A stretch of 64,000 nucleotides of DNA from Microbacterium sp. RU33B. Lineage in GTDB: Bacteria; Actinomycetota; Actinomycetes; Actinomycetales; Microbacteriaceae. Every line of letters starts with the position of its first letter. The stretch's first letter is position 1. The position numbers and the translations under genes are program-made. Positions 31,932 through 40,547 of this stretch are shown one piece after another. The stretch lies in contig NZ_FTPO01000001.1 in NCBI RefSeq assembly GCF_900155915.1, positions 434,001 through 498,000 of the forward strand. Direction: 5' to 3'. A model generated the notes under the pieces. It saw only the letters and a list, made by a program, of their open reading frames with translations, did no database searches and was not told the origin of the DNA.

Positions 31932-32594
31932 TCAGGGGATGTGTCGGCGCACGGCGCCCAAGAAGGCGTCGACGTCGTCCACCCACATCCGGACGCACTG
32001 CACATCATGCTCACCGCCTTTGGGTGCCCACCCGGGCAGACGCACGCGCGTGGGTCGCTCGAGCGTGATCTCGACGTTGGTCTCGTCCTGCATGCGCACC
32101 GACAGGATGCCTCTCCCCTCGGCATCCGTCGTCACGCGGGGCTGCTTCGGCTCGTCGACCGTGCGACGGCGAGCCACCGCGTAGATGTCGTCCCACGACA
32201 GGGGGATGTCGAGCTCGAGACCCTCACGGACCCGTACGCCGTCGGGCCCGACGGTGTGCGGGCGCAGCAGGTGGGCGCAGAGGAGGCCGATCATCCAGGT
32301 GAGTCCCCAGATGCCGAGCACGAGGAACCCGATGCGCGCCGCGGGCCACGGGTGCACGATGAGGTCGATGATCGGGATCTCGATGGCCGACAGCACGATG
32401 AAGATCATCAGGATGGTGAAGACCGGCTTGTCGTAGCGGAAGCCCTCCGCGCCGGGCGGGATCGCCGGGCGCCGAGCGATCGCGCGGCCGATGCTCGCGT
32501 AGATGCGCAGCTCGATGACCAAGAGCCGCACGAGCACCCGCCATGCCTTCGCCGCACGCGTGCGCAGGGGACTCAGGCGGGTGTCGATCGTCAT
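31932..32594 (-). CDS. Uncharacterised membrane protein with PH-like C-terminus
   Basis: I do not recognise a named family. The 220-residue protein has a basic N-terminus, two hydrophobic helices (about 55-75 and 85-108) and a C-terminal soluble beta-rich part that begins LRPHTVGPDGVRVREGLELD and contains IPLSWDDIYAVARRR, the pattern of bacterial PH-like membrane proteins. It is translationally coupled (ATGA) to the upstream MarR-type gene, so it is probably in that regulator's unit. Confidence 0.65.
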   Translation of the reverse strand: MTIDTRLSPLRTRAAKAWRVLVRLLVIELRIYASIGRAIARRPAIPPGAEGFRYDKPVFTILMIFIVLSAIEIPIIDLIVHPWPAARIGFLVLGIWGLTWMIGLLCAHLLRPHTVGPDGVRVREGLELDIPLSWDDIYAVARRRTVDEPKQPRVTTDAEGRGILSVRMQDETNVEITLERPTRVRLPGWAPKGGEHDVQCVRMWVDDVDAFLGAVRRHIP

Positions 32595-33055
32595 GGCGTG
32601 GACTCCCCGGAGGGATCCGCGGCCATCGCGGCGGCGAGGAGCTCGGCGAATCGTGCGGCTACGGCGTCGAGTCCGCGTTCGAGCGCTTCGCGATCACGTG
32701 GCTCGACGGCCTCGAACAGCGTGGCGCTGAGCTCGGCATGCTCGTGCGATGTGCGCTCCATGAGCGTGACTCCCTCGCCCGTGAGGGCGACGAGGTGCGC
32801 GCGGCGATCCGTGGGGTGCGGGCCGCGTCGAACGTAGCCGGTCTCCTCCAGCGCATCGACGAGGGCGCTGATGTTGCGCGGCGTGACCTCCAGGCGCTCC
32901 GCCAGGGTCTGCTGGGTCACCGGGCCCTCGTGCTGGAGCACCCAGAGCACGTGCATCCGCGCCGTCGACAGTGACGTGCCGGTGAAGGCGCGCTCGAGAT
33001 CGCGCTGGAAGAGCTCGCTGATCAGCAGCAGGCGATCGAGCAGTGTCGGCGTCAT
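32591..33055 (-). CDS. MarR-family transcriptional regulator
   Basis: A 154-residue winged-helix regulator with the MarR pattern: MHVLWVLQHEGPVTQQTLAERL, TPRNISALVDALEETGYVRR (recognition helix) and the wing PTDRRAHLVALTGEG. Ligand unknown. The start follows TAGTAT by nine bases in an unusually AT-rich stretch (33056-33092) that contains the repeated word TTACC, a possible binding site. It is divergent from the NYN gene and coupled to the membrane protein downstream. Confidence 0.85.
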   Translation of the reverse strand: MTPTLLDRLLLISELFQRDLERAFTGTSLSTARMHVLWVLQHEGPVTQQTLAERLEVTPRNISALVDALEETGYVRRGPHPTDRRAHLVALTGEGVTLMERTSHEHAELSATLFEAVEPRDREALERGLDAVAARFAELLAAAMAADPSGESTP

Positions 33056-33144
33056 ATCGTTACCATACTACACCATTACCTGTATTCACAGAATCATCGC
33101 GTGGCGGGACGCATAGGATCGGGGCAGACGGACAAAGGAGCACT

Positions 33145-33708
33145 GTGGCCGAGGGTGACGCACGCACGACCTGGGTTCTCGTCGATGGCGAGAACATCGA
33201 CGCGACTCTCGGAAGCTCGATCCTCGGGCGCCGTCCTCAGCCGGACGAACGTCCGCGGTGGGATCGACTCCTGCACTTCGCCGGGCGCACGTGGCGTCAG
33301 CCGGCGCGGGGGCTGTTCTTCCTGAACGCCACGAGCGGCATCCCGATGTCGTTCGTGCAGGCGCTCAAGGCGATGGACTACCAGGTCGTCCCCCTGTCGG
33401 GATCGGTCGAGGAGAAGGTCGTCGACATCGCGATCCAGCGGACGCTCCAGGCGCTCGCTCAGCGCGCCGACGACGTCGTGCTCGTCAGCCACGACGGCGA
33501 CTTCCTCGACGACGTCGAGGCGCTCGTCGACGGGGAGCGGCGGGTGGGGGTGCTCGCCTTCGCCGAGTTCCGCAATGCCGGCTTCACGGGGCTTCAGGGC
33601 GTTCAGCTCTTCGACCTCGAGTACGACGCGGGGGTCTTCGACGCCCCGCTCCCGCGCGTGCGCGTCATCCCGATCGACGAGTTCGACCCGGCGGTCTTCC
33701 TGCGCTGA
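33145..33708 (+). CDS. NYN-domain (PIN-like) putative RNase
   Basis: A 187-residue protein that consists almost entirely of a NYN/LabA-like PIN-fold nuclease domain: VLVDGENIDATLG with the first catalytic Asp, VEEKVVDIAIQRTLQALAQ with the second acidic pair, and DDVVLVSHDGDFLDDVEAL with the third. Such proteins are thought to be metal-dependent RNases. The GTG start has an AAAGGAG ribosome site, and a longer upstream frame is unlikely because it overlaps the MarR promoter. It stands alone. Confidence 0.85.
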   Translation: MAEGDARTTWVLVDGENIDATLGSSILGRRPQPDERPRWDRLLHFAGRTWRQPARGLFFLNATSGIPMSFVQALKAMDYQVVPLSGSVEEKVVDIAIQRTLQALAQRADDVVLVSHDGDFLDDVEALVDGERRVGVLAFAEFRNAGFTGLQGVQLFDLEYDAGVFDAPLPRVRVIPIDEFDPAVFLR

Positions 33709-33714
33709 TCGCGC

Positions 33715-34758
33715 TTACGCGCGGGCGGCCTGCACCCGGGTGCTCTCCCAGCCCAGGGCGGGGGCGACGTGCTGCGCGAACTGCTCGACGATCCGCAGGT
33801 TGAACTCGACCCCGAGCTGCGACGGAATCGTCAGCATGAGCGTGTCGGCGGTGCGGACGGCGGCGTCATCCCGCAGCTGCTCCACGAGCACGTCGGGCTC
33901 TGCGGCGTACGTCTTGCCGAACGTCGAGCGCATGCCGTCGATGTAGCCCACGCCGTCGCTGTCCTGGCGGCCGCCGAAGTACAGGTGGTCCTCTGCGGTC
34001 ACGAGCGGGAACACCGACCTGCTGACCGATGCGCGCGGCTCGCCGGCGTGCCCGGCCTCGCGCCACGCGGTGCGGAACGCGTCGATCTGCTGGGCCTGCA
34101 GTTCGTCGAACGGAAGCCCGCGGTCCTCGGTCAGCAGCGTCGACGACATGAGGTTCACGCCCACACGACCCGCCCACTCGGCCGAGTCGCGGTTGCCGGC
34201 GCCCCACCAGATGCGCGAGCGCAGGCCGGGGGAGTGCGGTTCGATGCGCTGCATCCCGGTTCCTCCGCCGAACGGGCTCGTGGCATCGCGCTCGGCCAGG
34301 CCCTCGCCCTCGATCGCGCGCAGGAAGAGGGAGAAGTGCTCGCGAGCGATGTCGGCGCCGCGCGGGTCGTCCGATCCGGTGTAGCCGAACGCCTCGTAGC
34401 CGCGCACGACCGTCTCGGGTGACCCCCGGCTCACGCCGAGGGCCAGACGTCCGTCGGAGATGAGGTCGACGGCGGCCGCCTCCTCCGCGAGGTGGAGCGG
34501 GTTCTCGTAGCGCATGTCGATGACGCCGGTGCCCATCTCGATGTGCTCGGTCTTGGCCGCGATGGCGGCCAGGAGCGGCATCGGCGACGCCTGCTGACGC
34601 GCGAAGTGGTGCACGCGGAAGTACACGCCGTTCACCCCGAGATCGTCCATACCCTGCGCGAGGTCGATGGCCTGCAGCAGCGAGTCACCCGCGCTGAGCG
34701 AGCGGCCCCCGCCGAGGGGTCCGTAGTGTCCGAACGAGAGGGTTCCGAAGCTCTTCAC
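33715..34758 (-). CDS. LLM-class flavin-dependent oxidoreductase
   Basis: A 347-residue luciferase-like monooxygenase (TIM barrel, FMN-dependent). Supporting segments are AIDLAQGMDDLGVNGVYFRVHHF, TEHIEMGTGVIDMRYENPLHLAEEA, DLISDGRLALGVSRGSPE and RIWWGAGNRDSAEWAG. The family oxidises small organic molecules with reduced flavin from a partner. Substrate unknown. The GTG start at 34758 has no strong ribosome site. It converges with the NYN gene with six bases between stops. Confidence 0.85.
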   Translation of the reverse strand: MKSFGTLSFGHYGPLGGGRSLSAGDSLLQAIDLAQGMDDLGVNGVYFRVHHFARQQASPMPLLAAIAAKTEHIEMGTGVIDMRYENPLHLAEEAAAVDLISDGRLALGVSRGSPETVVRGYEAFGYTGSDDPRGADIAREHFSLFLRAIEGEGLAERDATSPFGGGTGMQRIEPHSPGLRSRIWWGAGNRDSAEWAGRVGVNLMSSTLLTEDRGLPFDELQAQQIDAFRTAWREAGHAGEPRASVSRSVFPLVTAEDHLYFGGRQDSDGVGYIDGMRSTFGKTYAAEPDVLVEQLRDDAAVRTADTLMLTIPSQLGVEFNLRIVEQFAQHVAPALGWESTRVQAARA

Positions 34759-34818
34759 GTCGTCGTCAACCGCCGCAGATGTCGATGTATTCCAGTGAAT
34801 GGATGCCGGTGTGCCCGG

Positions 34819-35196
34819 TCACTCGGGCTCGACGGCCGTCTCGGCTTCGGCCGCGGCGGTGCGGAGCATCCGGAGCACTTCGACGTGCCGAAGCAGGAAC
34901 GCGGGCTCGTCGAGCCGGCGCCGCCGCATCCACGACGTGACCTCGTCGTTGCTCTTGCTGGCGTTGCACGAGCGGCAGGCCGGCACGACGTTGTCGATCG
35001 TGTAGCGACCGCCGCGCGAGATCGGCAGGACGCAGTCGCGCTGGAGGGCGAGTCCTTCGCCGCCGCAGTACGCGCAGCGCGCCCACGCGTCGAGGATCGC
35101 GAACCACTGCGCGTCGGTGAGATCGCTTCCTGATGCCGCGACCCGACGCCGTCGCTTGCGCGACAGGCGGGCGCGACGACTCGGGGCAGCGGGCAT
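34819..35196 (-). CDS. HNH endonuclease-like protein
   Basis: A 125-residue small protein with a basic N-terminus and one HNH zinc-ribbon unit: CAYCGG, then DCVLPISRGGRYTIDNVVPACRSCNASKSN, here described by its Cys pairs and the D/H-like and N positions rather than a canonical DH pair. The first catalytic His is replaced: the usual DHxxP reads DCVLP, so nuclease activity is doubtful. TAGCCT stands six bases before the ATG at 35196, which I prefer over GTG at 35202. No restriction partner is nearby. Confidence 0.75.
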   Translation of the reverse strand: MPAAPSRRARLSRKRRRRVAASGSDLTDAQWFAILDAWARCAYCGGEGLALQRDCVLPISRGGRYTIDNVVPACRSCNASKSNDEVTSWMRRRRLDEPAFLLRHVEVLRMLRTAAAEAETAVEPE

Positions 35197-35290
35197 GCGC
35201 ACAGGCTAGTCCCGCTCGCGATCGGATCACGCCGCGCCGCCCCGTCCCTGCGTCATCCCCGTAGGCTCGGGAGGGACGGAAGGATGCTCC

Positions 35291-35932
35291 ATGGCCAGGA
35301 TTCTGCTCATCGGAGGACACGGCAAAGTGGCCCTGCTCCTCGCCCCTCTGCTCGTCGCCCGCGGCGACCACGTGACCTCGGTGATCCGCAATTCGGCACA
35401 CGAAGACGAGGTCGCCGCAACCGGTGCCGTGCCGCTCGTCGCCGACGTCGAGCAGTTCGACACCGACCAGCTCGCGAACCTGGTGAGCGCGAACGACGCG
35501 GTCGTGTGGACCGCCGGTGCCGGCGGCGGGAGCCCCGAGCGCACGTACTCGGTCGACCGCGATGCCGCGATCCGCTCGATCGACGCCGCCGTTCAGGCCG
35601 ATGTGCGCAGGTACGTGATGGTGTCGTACTTCGGCGCGAGCACCAACCACGGCGTGCCTCCGGAGAACGCGTTCTTCGCGTACGCGGAGGCCAAGGCCGC
35701 CGCCGACGAGCATCTGCGTGCCAGCGGACTCGACTGGACGATCCTCGCCCCGAGCACGCTCACGCTCGATGCGCCGACGGGTCTCATCGACACGCATGCC
35801 GCCGAATCGGAGTCGGTGTCGCGGGCGGACGTCGCGGCCGTGGTCGCCGCGACCCTCGCCGAGCCCGCGACGATCCGACGGACGATCGCCTTCAACTCCG
35901 GCGACGTCCCGATCGCCCAGGCGATCGTGTGA
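35291..35932 (+). CDS. NAD(P)H-binding SDR-like (NmrA/YwnB type) protein
   Basis: The 213-residue protein is an atypical short-chain dehydrogenase: GGHGKVALLLAPLL is the dinucleotide-binding loop, YVMVSYFGAS replaces the catalytic Tyr region, and KAAADEHLRASGLDWTILAP is the typical NAD(P)H-binding (Pfam NAD_binding_10) block. Such proteins act as sugar epimerase-like or redox-sensor proteins, and the substrate is unknown. Transcription probably starts near TAGGCT (35262-35267), with a short leader carrying GGAAGGA before the ATG. Confidence 0.8.
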   Translation: MARILLIGGHGKVALLLAPLLVARGDHVTSVIRNSAHEDEVAATGAVPLVADVEQFDTDQLANLVSANDAVVWTAGAGGGSPERTYSVDRDAAIRSIDAAVQADVRRYVMVSYFGASTNHGVPPENAFFAYAEAKAAADEHLRASGLDWTILAPSTLTLDAPTGLIDTHAAESESVSRADVAAVVAATLAEPATIRRTIAFNSGDVPIAQAIV

Positions 35933-35991
35933 CCCGCGCCGCTGCTCGGAGCGTGTCGAGGAGCCTTCCCCGCGGTGCCTAGGCTGGACGG

Positions 35992-36384
35992 ATGGCATCC
36001 GTCTCCCGTGTCGGTCGATCCGGCGTCCTCGGCGCCTACGCGCTCGATGCCGCGCTGGTCGTGGTGTTCGCGGTGATCGGCCGCGCGAGCCACGGTGAGT
36101 CCGGAGTGCTCGGCCTGCTGCAGACCATCTGGCCGTTCGTGACGGCGCTCTCCCTCGCCTGGATCGTGAGTCTGCTCGGCCGCGTGCCGGTCTCCGCCGT
36201 GAGCACGGGATTCGGCATCTGGATGGTCACGATCGTCGGCGGGATGCTGCTGCGCGCCCTGTCGGGTCAGAGCACCGCGTTCGCGTTCGTGATCGTCGCG
36301 AGCGGTGTGCTGCTGGCGTTCCTCGTCGGGTGGCGCGTGGTCGTCGCGCTCGTCGTCCGCCACCGCGAACGGACCGCCACGTGA
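35992..36384 (+). CDS. DUF3054 membrane protein
   Basis: A 130-residue membrane protein with four helices, matching DUF3054: YALDAALVVVFAVIGRASHGE at helix 1, then LLQTIWPFVTALSLAWIVS and GFGIWMVTIVGGMLLRALSGQ. Function unknown. TAGGCT lies six bases before the ATG (leaderless). The GTG of the following acetyltransferase overlaps its stop by four bases, so the two form an operon. Confidence 0.85.
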   Translation: MASVSRVGRSGVLGAYALDAALVVVFAVIGRASHGESGVLGLLQTIWPFVTALSLAWIVSLLGRVPVSAVSTGFGIWMVTIVGGMLLRALSGQSTAFAFVIVASGVLLAFLVGWRVVVALVVRHRERTAT

Positions 36385-36887
36385 CTCCGCGGACGCTCGC
36401 CGACGGCGCCGTCCTGCGGGCGGCGCAGCCCGGCGACGAAGCTGGACTCCTCGACGCGATCCGCGGCCTCGCCGTCTACGAGCGCGAACCCGACGCCGTG
36501 GAGAACACCGTCGAGGCGATCGCCGAGACCTTCTTCGGCGCCGAGCCGAAGGCGTTCGCGCATGTCGTCGTGCGCGGCGGCGCGATCGTCGGCATCGCGA
36601 TCTGGTTCCTGACGTACTCCACGTGGACGGGCCGGCACGGCATCTGGCTCGAAGACCTCTTCGTCCAGGACGACCAGCGCGGCCGCGGCTATGGCACTGC
36701 GCTCATCGCCTCGCTGGCCGCCGTGTGCGTCGAGCGGGACTATTCGCGCCTGGAGTGGACGGTGCTGGACTGGAACGAGCCGTCCATCGCCTTCTACCGC
36801 TCGCTCGGCGCCGTGCCGATGGAGGAGTGGACCACCCGCAGGCTCACCGGCGCCGAGCTCGAAGACCTCGCCCGCGCCGTCGGCTGA
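36381..36887 (+). CDS. GNAT-family N-acetyltransferase (spermidine-acetyltransferase-like)
   Basis: This 168-residue enzyme matches the diamine/thialysine acetyltransferase subgroup: LRAAQPGDEAGLLDAIRGLA, WTGRHGIWLEDLFVQDDQRG with the acetyl-CoA loop RGRGYGTALI, and VLDWNEPSIAFYRSLGA. Candidate substrates are polyamines or thialysine, by family only. The GTG overlaps the DUF3054 stop (GTGA). The longer upstream frame is within DUF3054 and not coding. Confidence 0.85.
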   Translation: MTPRTLADGAVLRAAQPGDEAGLLDAIRGLAVYEREPDAVENTVEAIAETFFGAEPKAFAHVVVRGGAIVGIAIWFLTYSTWTGRHGIWLEDLFVQDDQRGRGYGTALIASLAAVCVERDYSRLEWTVLDWNEPSIAFYRSLGAVPMEEWTTRRLTGAELEDLARAVG

Positions 36888-36947
36888 CACGCGCGTCGTA
36901 CGGCAGGCGCCGGGAATTCCGGCATCGGCCGCGTGTTGTGGTGAAGC

Positions 36948-37901
36948 ATGACGCGAATCGGCACGAGCTCCCTCGACATCCTCCCCCTCTCCCTCGGCGG
37001 CAACGTGTTCGGCTGGACGGCCGACCGCGATGCATCCTTCGAGATCCTCGACGCGTTCGTCGCCGGCGGCGGCGATTTCATCGACACCGCCGACGCGTAC
37101 AGCGCCTGGGTGCCGGGCAACGCGGGCGGCGAGAGCGAGACGATCATCGGCGAGTGGCTCGCGTCGCGCCGCCCCGAGGGCGTCGTCGTGGCGACGAAGG
37201 TCAGTCAGCACCCCGACTACAAGGGTCTGGCGGGTCCGAACGTGCGCGCCGCCGCCGAGGCGTCGCTCACCCGACTCGGAGTCGACACGATCGATCTGTA
37301 CTACGCGCACTTCGATGACGCGTCGGTGCCGCTCGCCGAGACGGTGCAGGCGTTCGGCGATCTCGTGGCGGACGGAATCGTGCGCCACACAGCGGTGTCG
37401 AATTACACCGCCGACCGCATCCGGGAGTGGATCCGCCTCGCCGACGAGCTCGGCGTCCCACGGCCGGTCGCGATCCAGCCGCACTACAACCTCGTCCACC
37501 GAGGCGCCGTCGAGGACAGCATCGTCCCGGTCGCCGAGGAGTTCGGCATGGGTCTGGTCCCGTACTACGCGCTCGCGAGCGGGTTCCTCACCGGCAAGTA
37601 CCGGTCGACGGATGCCGCAGGCCAGTCGTCGCCACGCGCGGGCGGCGCTGCGAAGTACGCCACCACGCAGGGCATCGAGATCGTGGACGCACTCGAGGGG
37701 ATCGGGCGCGCTCACGGCGTCTCGATCGCCGCGACGGCGCTCGGCTGGCTCCGAGCGCAGCCGACGGTCGCGGCGCCGATCGCGTCGGCCTCGCAGGTGG
37801 GTCAGGTCGCCGATCTGCTCGACGGCGCCCGCGTCGAACTGACCGCCGACGAGCTCGCCGAGCTGGACCGCGTGTCGTCGTGGACGCCCGCGACCGCGTG
37901 A
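36948..37901 (+). CDS. Aldo/keto reductase
   Basis: A 317-residue TIM-barrel oxidoreductase using NADPH. The catalytic residues can be placed in FIDTADAYSAW (Asp and Tyr), VVVATKVSQ (Lys) and LYYAHFDD (His), and the cofactor end is AAPIASASQVGQVADLL. It resembles the YajO/Tas-like group 11-12 enzymes. Physiological substrate unknown. The gene is monocistronic with an ATG at 36948; I see no clear promoter hexamer. Confidence 0.9.
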   Translation: MTRIGTSSLDILPLSLGGNVFGWTADRDASFEILDAFVAGGGDFIDTADAYSAWVPGNAGGESETIIGEWLASRRPEGVVVATKVSQHPDYKGLAGPNVRAAAEASLTRLGVDTIDLYYAHFDDASVPLAETVQAFGDLVADGIVRHTAVSNYTADRIREWIRLADELGVPRPVAIQPHYNLVHRGAVEDSIVPVAEEFGMGLVPYYALASGFLTGKYRSTDAAGQSSPRAGGAAKYATTQGIEIVDALEGIGRAHGVSIAATALGWLRAQPTVAAPIASASQVGQVADLLDGARVELTADELAELDRVSSWTPATA

Positions 37902-37977
37902 TCGCTTCGCCGCGACCCCTCCGCGGGGAAGCGTGCGTACGATGGAAGCCAGTTCCCGTCGCCTCGAAGGGAGTCCC

Positions 37978-38478
37978 ATGGTCCAGGTCCGTGTCGCCGC
38001 CGTCGCGCTCGATGCCGCGCAACAGCATGTGGTCCTGCTGAAGCCGATCGACGAGCTGCCCGGCCAGGGCCGTCTGCTGCCGATCTGGATCGGAGCCCAG
38101 GAGGCCTCGTCGATACTCGTCGCCGTCGAGGGCGCCGAGGTGCCGCGTCCGCTCGCGCACGACCTCATGCGCGGGCTGCTCGAGGCCTCCGGCGCCGATG
38201 TGACCCAGGTCGAGGTCGCCCGCATCGAGGACGGCACGTTCTTCGCCGAGGTCACGCTCGCCACCGAGCTCGGCCCGAAGGTCGTCGATGCGCGTCCGTC
38301 AGACGCCGTGGCCCTCGCCTCGCGGGTGGGCGCGCCGATCTGGGTCGCGGACGCGGTGATGGATGCCGCCGGCATGGCCGACAACGTCACCGACGACGAG
38401 GGCGATCAGGATGCCGCGGCGAGCATCGACGAGTTCCGCGACTTCCTCGACGAGGTCGAGCCCGACGACTTCCGCTGA
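37978..38478 (+). CDS. Bifunctional nuclease family (DUF151) protein
   Basis: A 166-residue protein of the BFN/DUF151 family: VVLLKPIDELPGQGRLLPIW, IGAQEASSILVAVEGAEVPR, RPLAHDLMRGLLEASGA and DARPSDAVALASRVGAPIWV. Plant members show RNase and DNase activity; actinobacterial ones are often encoded near MerR regulators but are poorly studied. It ends with an acidic tail. The ATG has a GAAGGGAG ribosome site and a TACGAT hexamer about 36 bases upstream, so this gene is leadered, unlike many neighbours. Confidence 0.88.
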   Translation: MVQVRVAAVALDAAQQHVVLLKPIDELPGQGRLLPIWIGAQEASSILVAVEGAEVPRPLAHDLMRGLLEASGADVTQVEVARIEDGTFFAEVTLATELGPKVVDARPSDAVALASRVGAPIWVADAVMDAAGMADNVTDDEGDQDAAASIDEFRDFLDEVEPDDFR

Positions 38479-38512
38479 CGCGCTGTCGGAGCGGCCCGCT
38501 AGCGTTGCGTTC

Positions 38513-39133
38513 GTGGAGGCCAAGGTCGACCTGAAGCGCGACATCGCGACGTACACGGCGCGGCGAGGGCGTTTCGACGTCGTCGACGTCGCGCCGCAGC
38601 GCTTCCTGATGATCGACGGCCACGGCGACCCCAACATCTCGCCGGAGTACCGCGACGCCGTCGCGACGCTGTTCGGCACCGCCTACGCGCTCAAGTTCTT
38701 CAGCAAGAAGGAGCTCGGCCGCGACTACACGGTCATGCCGCTGGAGGCGCAGTGGTGGGCCGACGACATGGCGAGCTTCACCGATGCGCGCGACAAGACG
38801 ACGTGGAACTGGACGGTGATGAACCTCGTGCCCGACGGGATCACGGCCGAGCACATCGAGGAGGTCCGCCGCCGCGTCGCGCTCAAGGGTGCGGCGCCCT
38901 CGCTCGAGCTCCTGCGGGTGGAGGAGCTCGCTGAAGGACGCTGCGTGCAGACCCTCCACGTCGGTTCGTACGACGACGAAGCGTCCGTGCTGGCCGAACT
39001 CCATGACGAGGTGATTCCGCGGCTCGGACTGCGCATGACCGGACTCCACCACGAGATCTACCTGAACGACGCGCGACGCACGGCCCCCGAGAAGCTCCGC
39101 ACGATCCTGCGTCAGCCGGTGGCCGACGCCTGA
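38513..39133 (+). CDS. GyrI-like small-molecule-binding domain protein
   Basis: A 206-residue stand-alone GyrI-like (SHS2/AraC effector-type) protein: FDVVDVAPQRFLMIDGHGDPN, YALKFFSKKELGRDYTVMPL, and the repeat-like ELLRVEELAEGRCVQTLHVG and GLHHEIYLNDARRTAPEKLRT. Members bind hydrophobic cations or hydrolyse cyclopropanoid genotoxins. The length and the YLNDARRT ending fit the DUF-type GyrI proteins of actinobacteria. TAGCGT lies seven bases before the GTG. The end overlaps the convergent membrane protein gene by 22 bases. Confidence 0.82.
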   Translation: MEAKVDLKRDIATYTARRGRFDVVDVAPQRFLMIDGHGDPNISPEYRDAVATLFGTAYALKFFSKKELGRDYTVMPLEAQWWADDMASFTDARDKTTWNWTVMNLVPDGITAEHIEEVRRRVALKGAAPSLELLRVEELAEGRCVQTLHVGSYDDEASVLAELHDEVIPRLGLRMTGLHHEIYLNDARRTAPEKLRTILRQPVADA

Positions 39134-39717
39134 GGCGCGGGTCGCACGGAGGGCTCCCGCTCGACGCGGACGTACGCGAGGACGCATCCGGCGACGAGGC
39201 CGCCCAGCCCGCCTGCCGCCATGTCGCCGATCGTGTCGGTGTAGGTCACGAAGATCTCGTCCGAGACGAACTCGAAGCCCAGCCACTCGATCATCTCCCA
39301 CACGGCGCTCGCCGCGAGCGCGATGATCGGAGTCAGGACGAGGCCCGCCCTGCGCGGGAGGTCGCCGACCGGTGCCACGATGCGCCACCGCCCGAGGGCG
39401 ACGAGCGTCATCGCCGCGACGAGACCGGTGCAGGCGAAGTGCACCACGAGGTCCCATCCCGGAACCGTGCGGTACAGGTCGAGAACATTGCTCCATGCCG
39501 CGATCAGCACCGTCGCACCGAAGGCGATGTCGAACCCCGGCCGCACCGCGAGGAAGCGCGGCGCGATCACCGCAGGGAGGGCGAGCGCGAGGATCCCGGC
39601 ATCCGTCGGGCTCCACCAGATCGCCGCGATGCCCACCCCCACGACGGCCATGACGCGGACGGCATCGGCGATCAGCTCTCCGGCGCCGCGCGGAGCGCGG
39701 AGGAAGTCCTCGATCAT
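39112..39717 (-). CDS. Integral membrane protein (DUF2238-like)
   Basis: A 201-residue protein with about six helices. Characteristic is WEMIEWLGFEFVSDEIFVTY followed by TDTIGDMAAGGLGGLVAGC, the conserved acidic and Gly-rich pattern of the DUF2238/YjdF-type membrane family, plus WDLVVHFACTGLVAAM. Function unknown. ATG at 39717 overlaps the stop of the upstream phosphatase-fold gene by four bases. Confidence 0.75.
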   Translation of the reverse strand: MIEDFLRAPRGAGELIADAVRVMAVVGVGIAAIWWSPTDAGILALALPAVIAPRFLAVRPGFDIAFGATVLIAAWSNVLDLYRTVPGWDLVVHFACTGLVAAMTLVALGRWRIVAPVGDLPRRAGLVLTPIIALAASAVWEMIEWLGFEFVSDEIFVTYTDTIGDMAAGGLGGLVAGCVLAYVRVEREPSVRPAPQASATG

Positions 39718-40547
39718 GCGCCGGCGCCCCTCTGCGGGAGGACGATGACGGCGTGGACGGGCAAATGATCGGACGGCCATGCGCCGTCCACCGGACGCGC
39801 GTCGATCGCGACGCGCTCCACGTCGATGCCCGGCGTGACGGCGATCCAGTCGATGCGGGATGCGCCGACGCGCGGCGGACGATAGCCGGGATTCGTGCCC
39901 CATTCCGGCGTGAGGCGCGTGCGCGCGACGGTCCAGGCATCCTGCAGTCGGTCCTCGGCGAGCAGCTCCCGTACGGCCGGCGACCCGGGTCGAGCGTTGA
40001 GATCTCCGGTCAGGATGCACGGCCGCTCGCTCCCCGCGAGCCGCCGCCGGAGGGCCTCCGCCGCTCGTACGCGGGACTTCGCGGAGAACGGATCGAGGTG
40101 CGTGTTGATCGCGACGAACTCGATCCCCGTCGCCCGATCGCGGAAGACGGCTTCGACGTACAGACGGGGGAGCGGGTTGCCCCAGGATCGTGACCCGGCC
40201 CGCGACGGTTCGTCGGAGAGCGCGACCTGCTCCCACTCCAGGAGCTCGAGCCGTTCGCCGTCGAAGAAGACCGGGCACCCTTCGCCGCGTCCGCCCCTCT
40301 CGCGACCACGGCCGACGAACGCGTACTCCGGGCCGAGCGCCTCGGCGATCGCGGCGGCCTGATCGGGCATCGCCTCCTGCACGCCCAGCACGCTCGGCTG
40401 CTCGCGGCGCAGAAGTCGCCGCAGCAGCGGTCGGCGTGCGCTCCACCGGTCGCGTGGTCGGGTCGTGCCGGTGATCCGCCGCCGCACGTTGAACGTCATG
40501 ACGTGCAGACCGGGCGCGGCGACCGGACCGATGACGGCGTCGTTCAC
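39714..40547 (-). CDS. Endonuclease/exonuclease/phosphatase-family protein
   Basis: The 277-residue protein has the complete metal-dependent EEP fold motif set: MTFNVRRR, VLGVQEAM with the catalytic Glu, INTHLDPFS, ILTGDLNARPGS, SRIDWIAV and WPSDHLPVHA with the terminal Asp-His. Closest in style to YafD-like or sphingomyelinase-like hydrolases; DNA, phosphodiester or lipid substrates are possible. There is no signal peptide. The GTG overlaps the glycosyltransferase stop by four bases, and the membrane protein gene follows, giving a three-gene unit. Confidence 0.87.
   Translation of the reverse strand: MNDAVIGPVAAPGLHVMTFNVRRRITGTTRPRDRWSARRPLLRRLLRREQPSVLGVQEAMPDQAAAIAEALGPEYAFVGRGRERGGRGEGCPVFFDGERLELLEWEQVALSDEPSRAGSRSWGNPLPRLYVEAVFRDRATGIEFVAINTHLDPFSAKSRVRAAEALRRRLAGSERPCILTGDLNARPGSPAVRELLAEDRLQDAWTVARTRLTPEWGTNPGYRPPRVGASRIDWIAVTPGIDVERVAIDARPVDGAWPSDHLPVHAVIVLPQRGAGA

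Noticed and set aside
33258..33803. Alternative forward frame over the NYN gene.
   Set aside because: It overlaps the NYN protein, which has a clear ribosome site and all three acidic motifs, and its own translation is Arg/Gly-rich.
34819..35196. Restriction enzyme role for the HNH-like protein.
   Set aside because: No methyltransferase or specificity subunit lies nearby, and the catalytic His appears to be missing.
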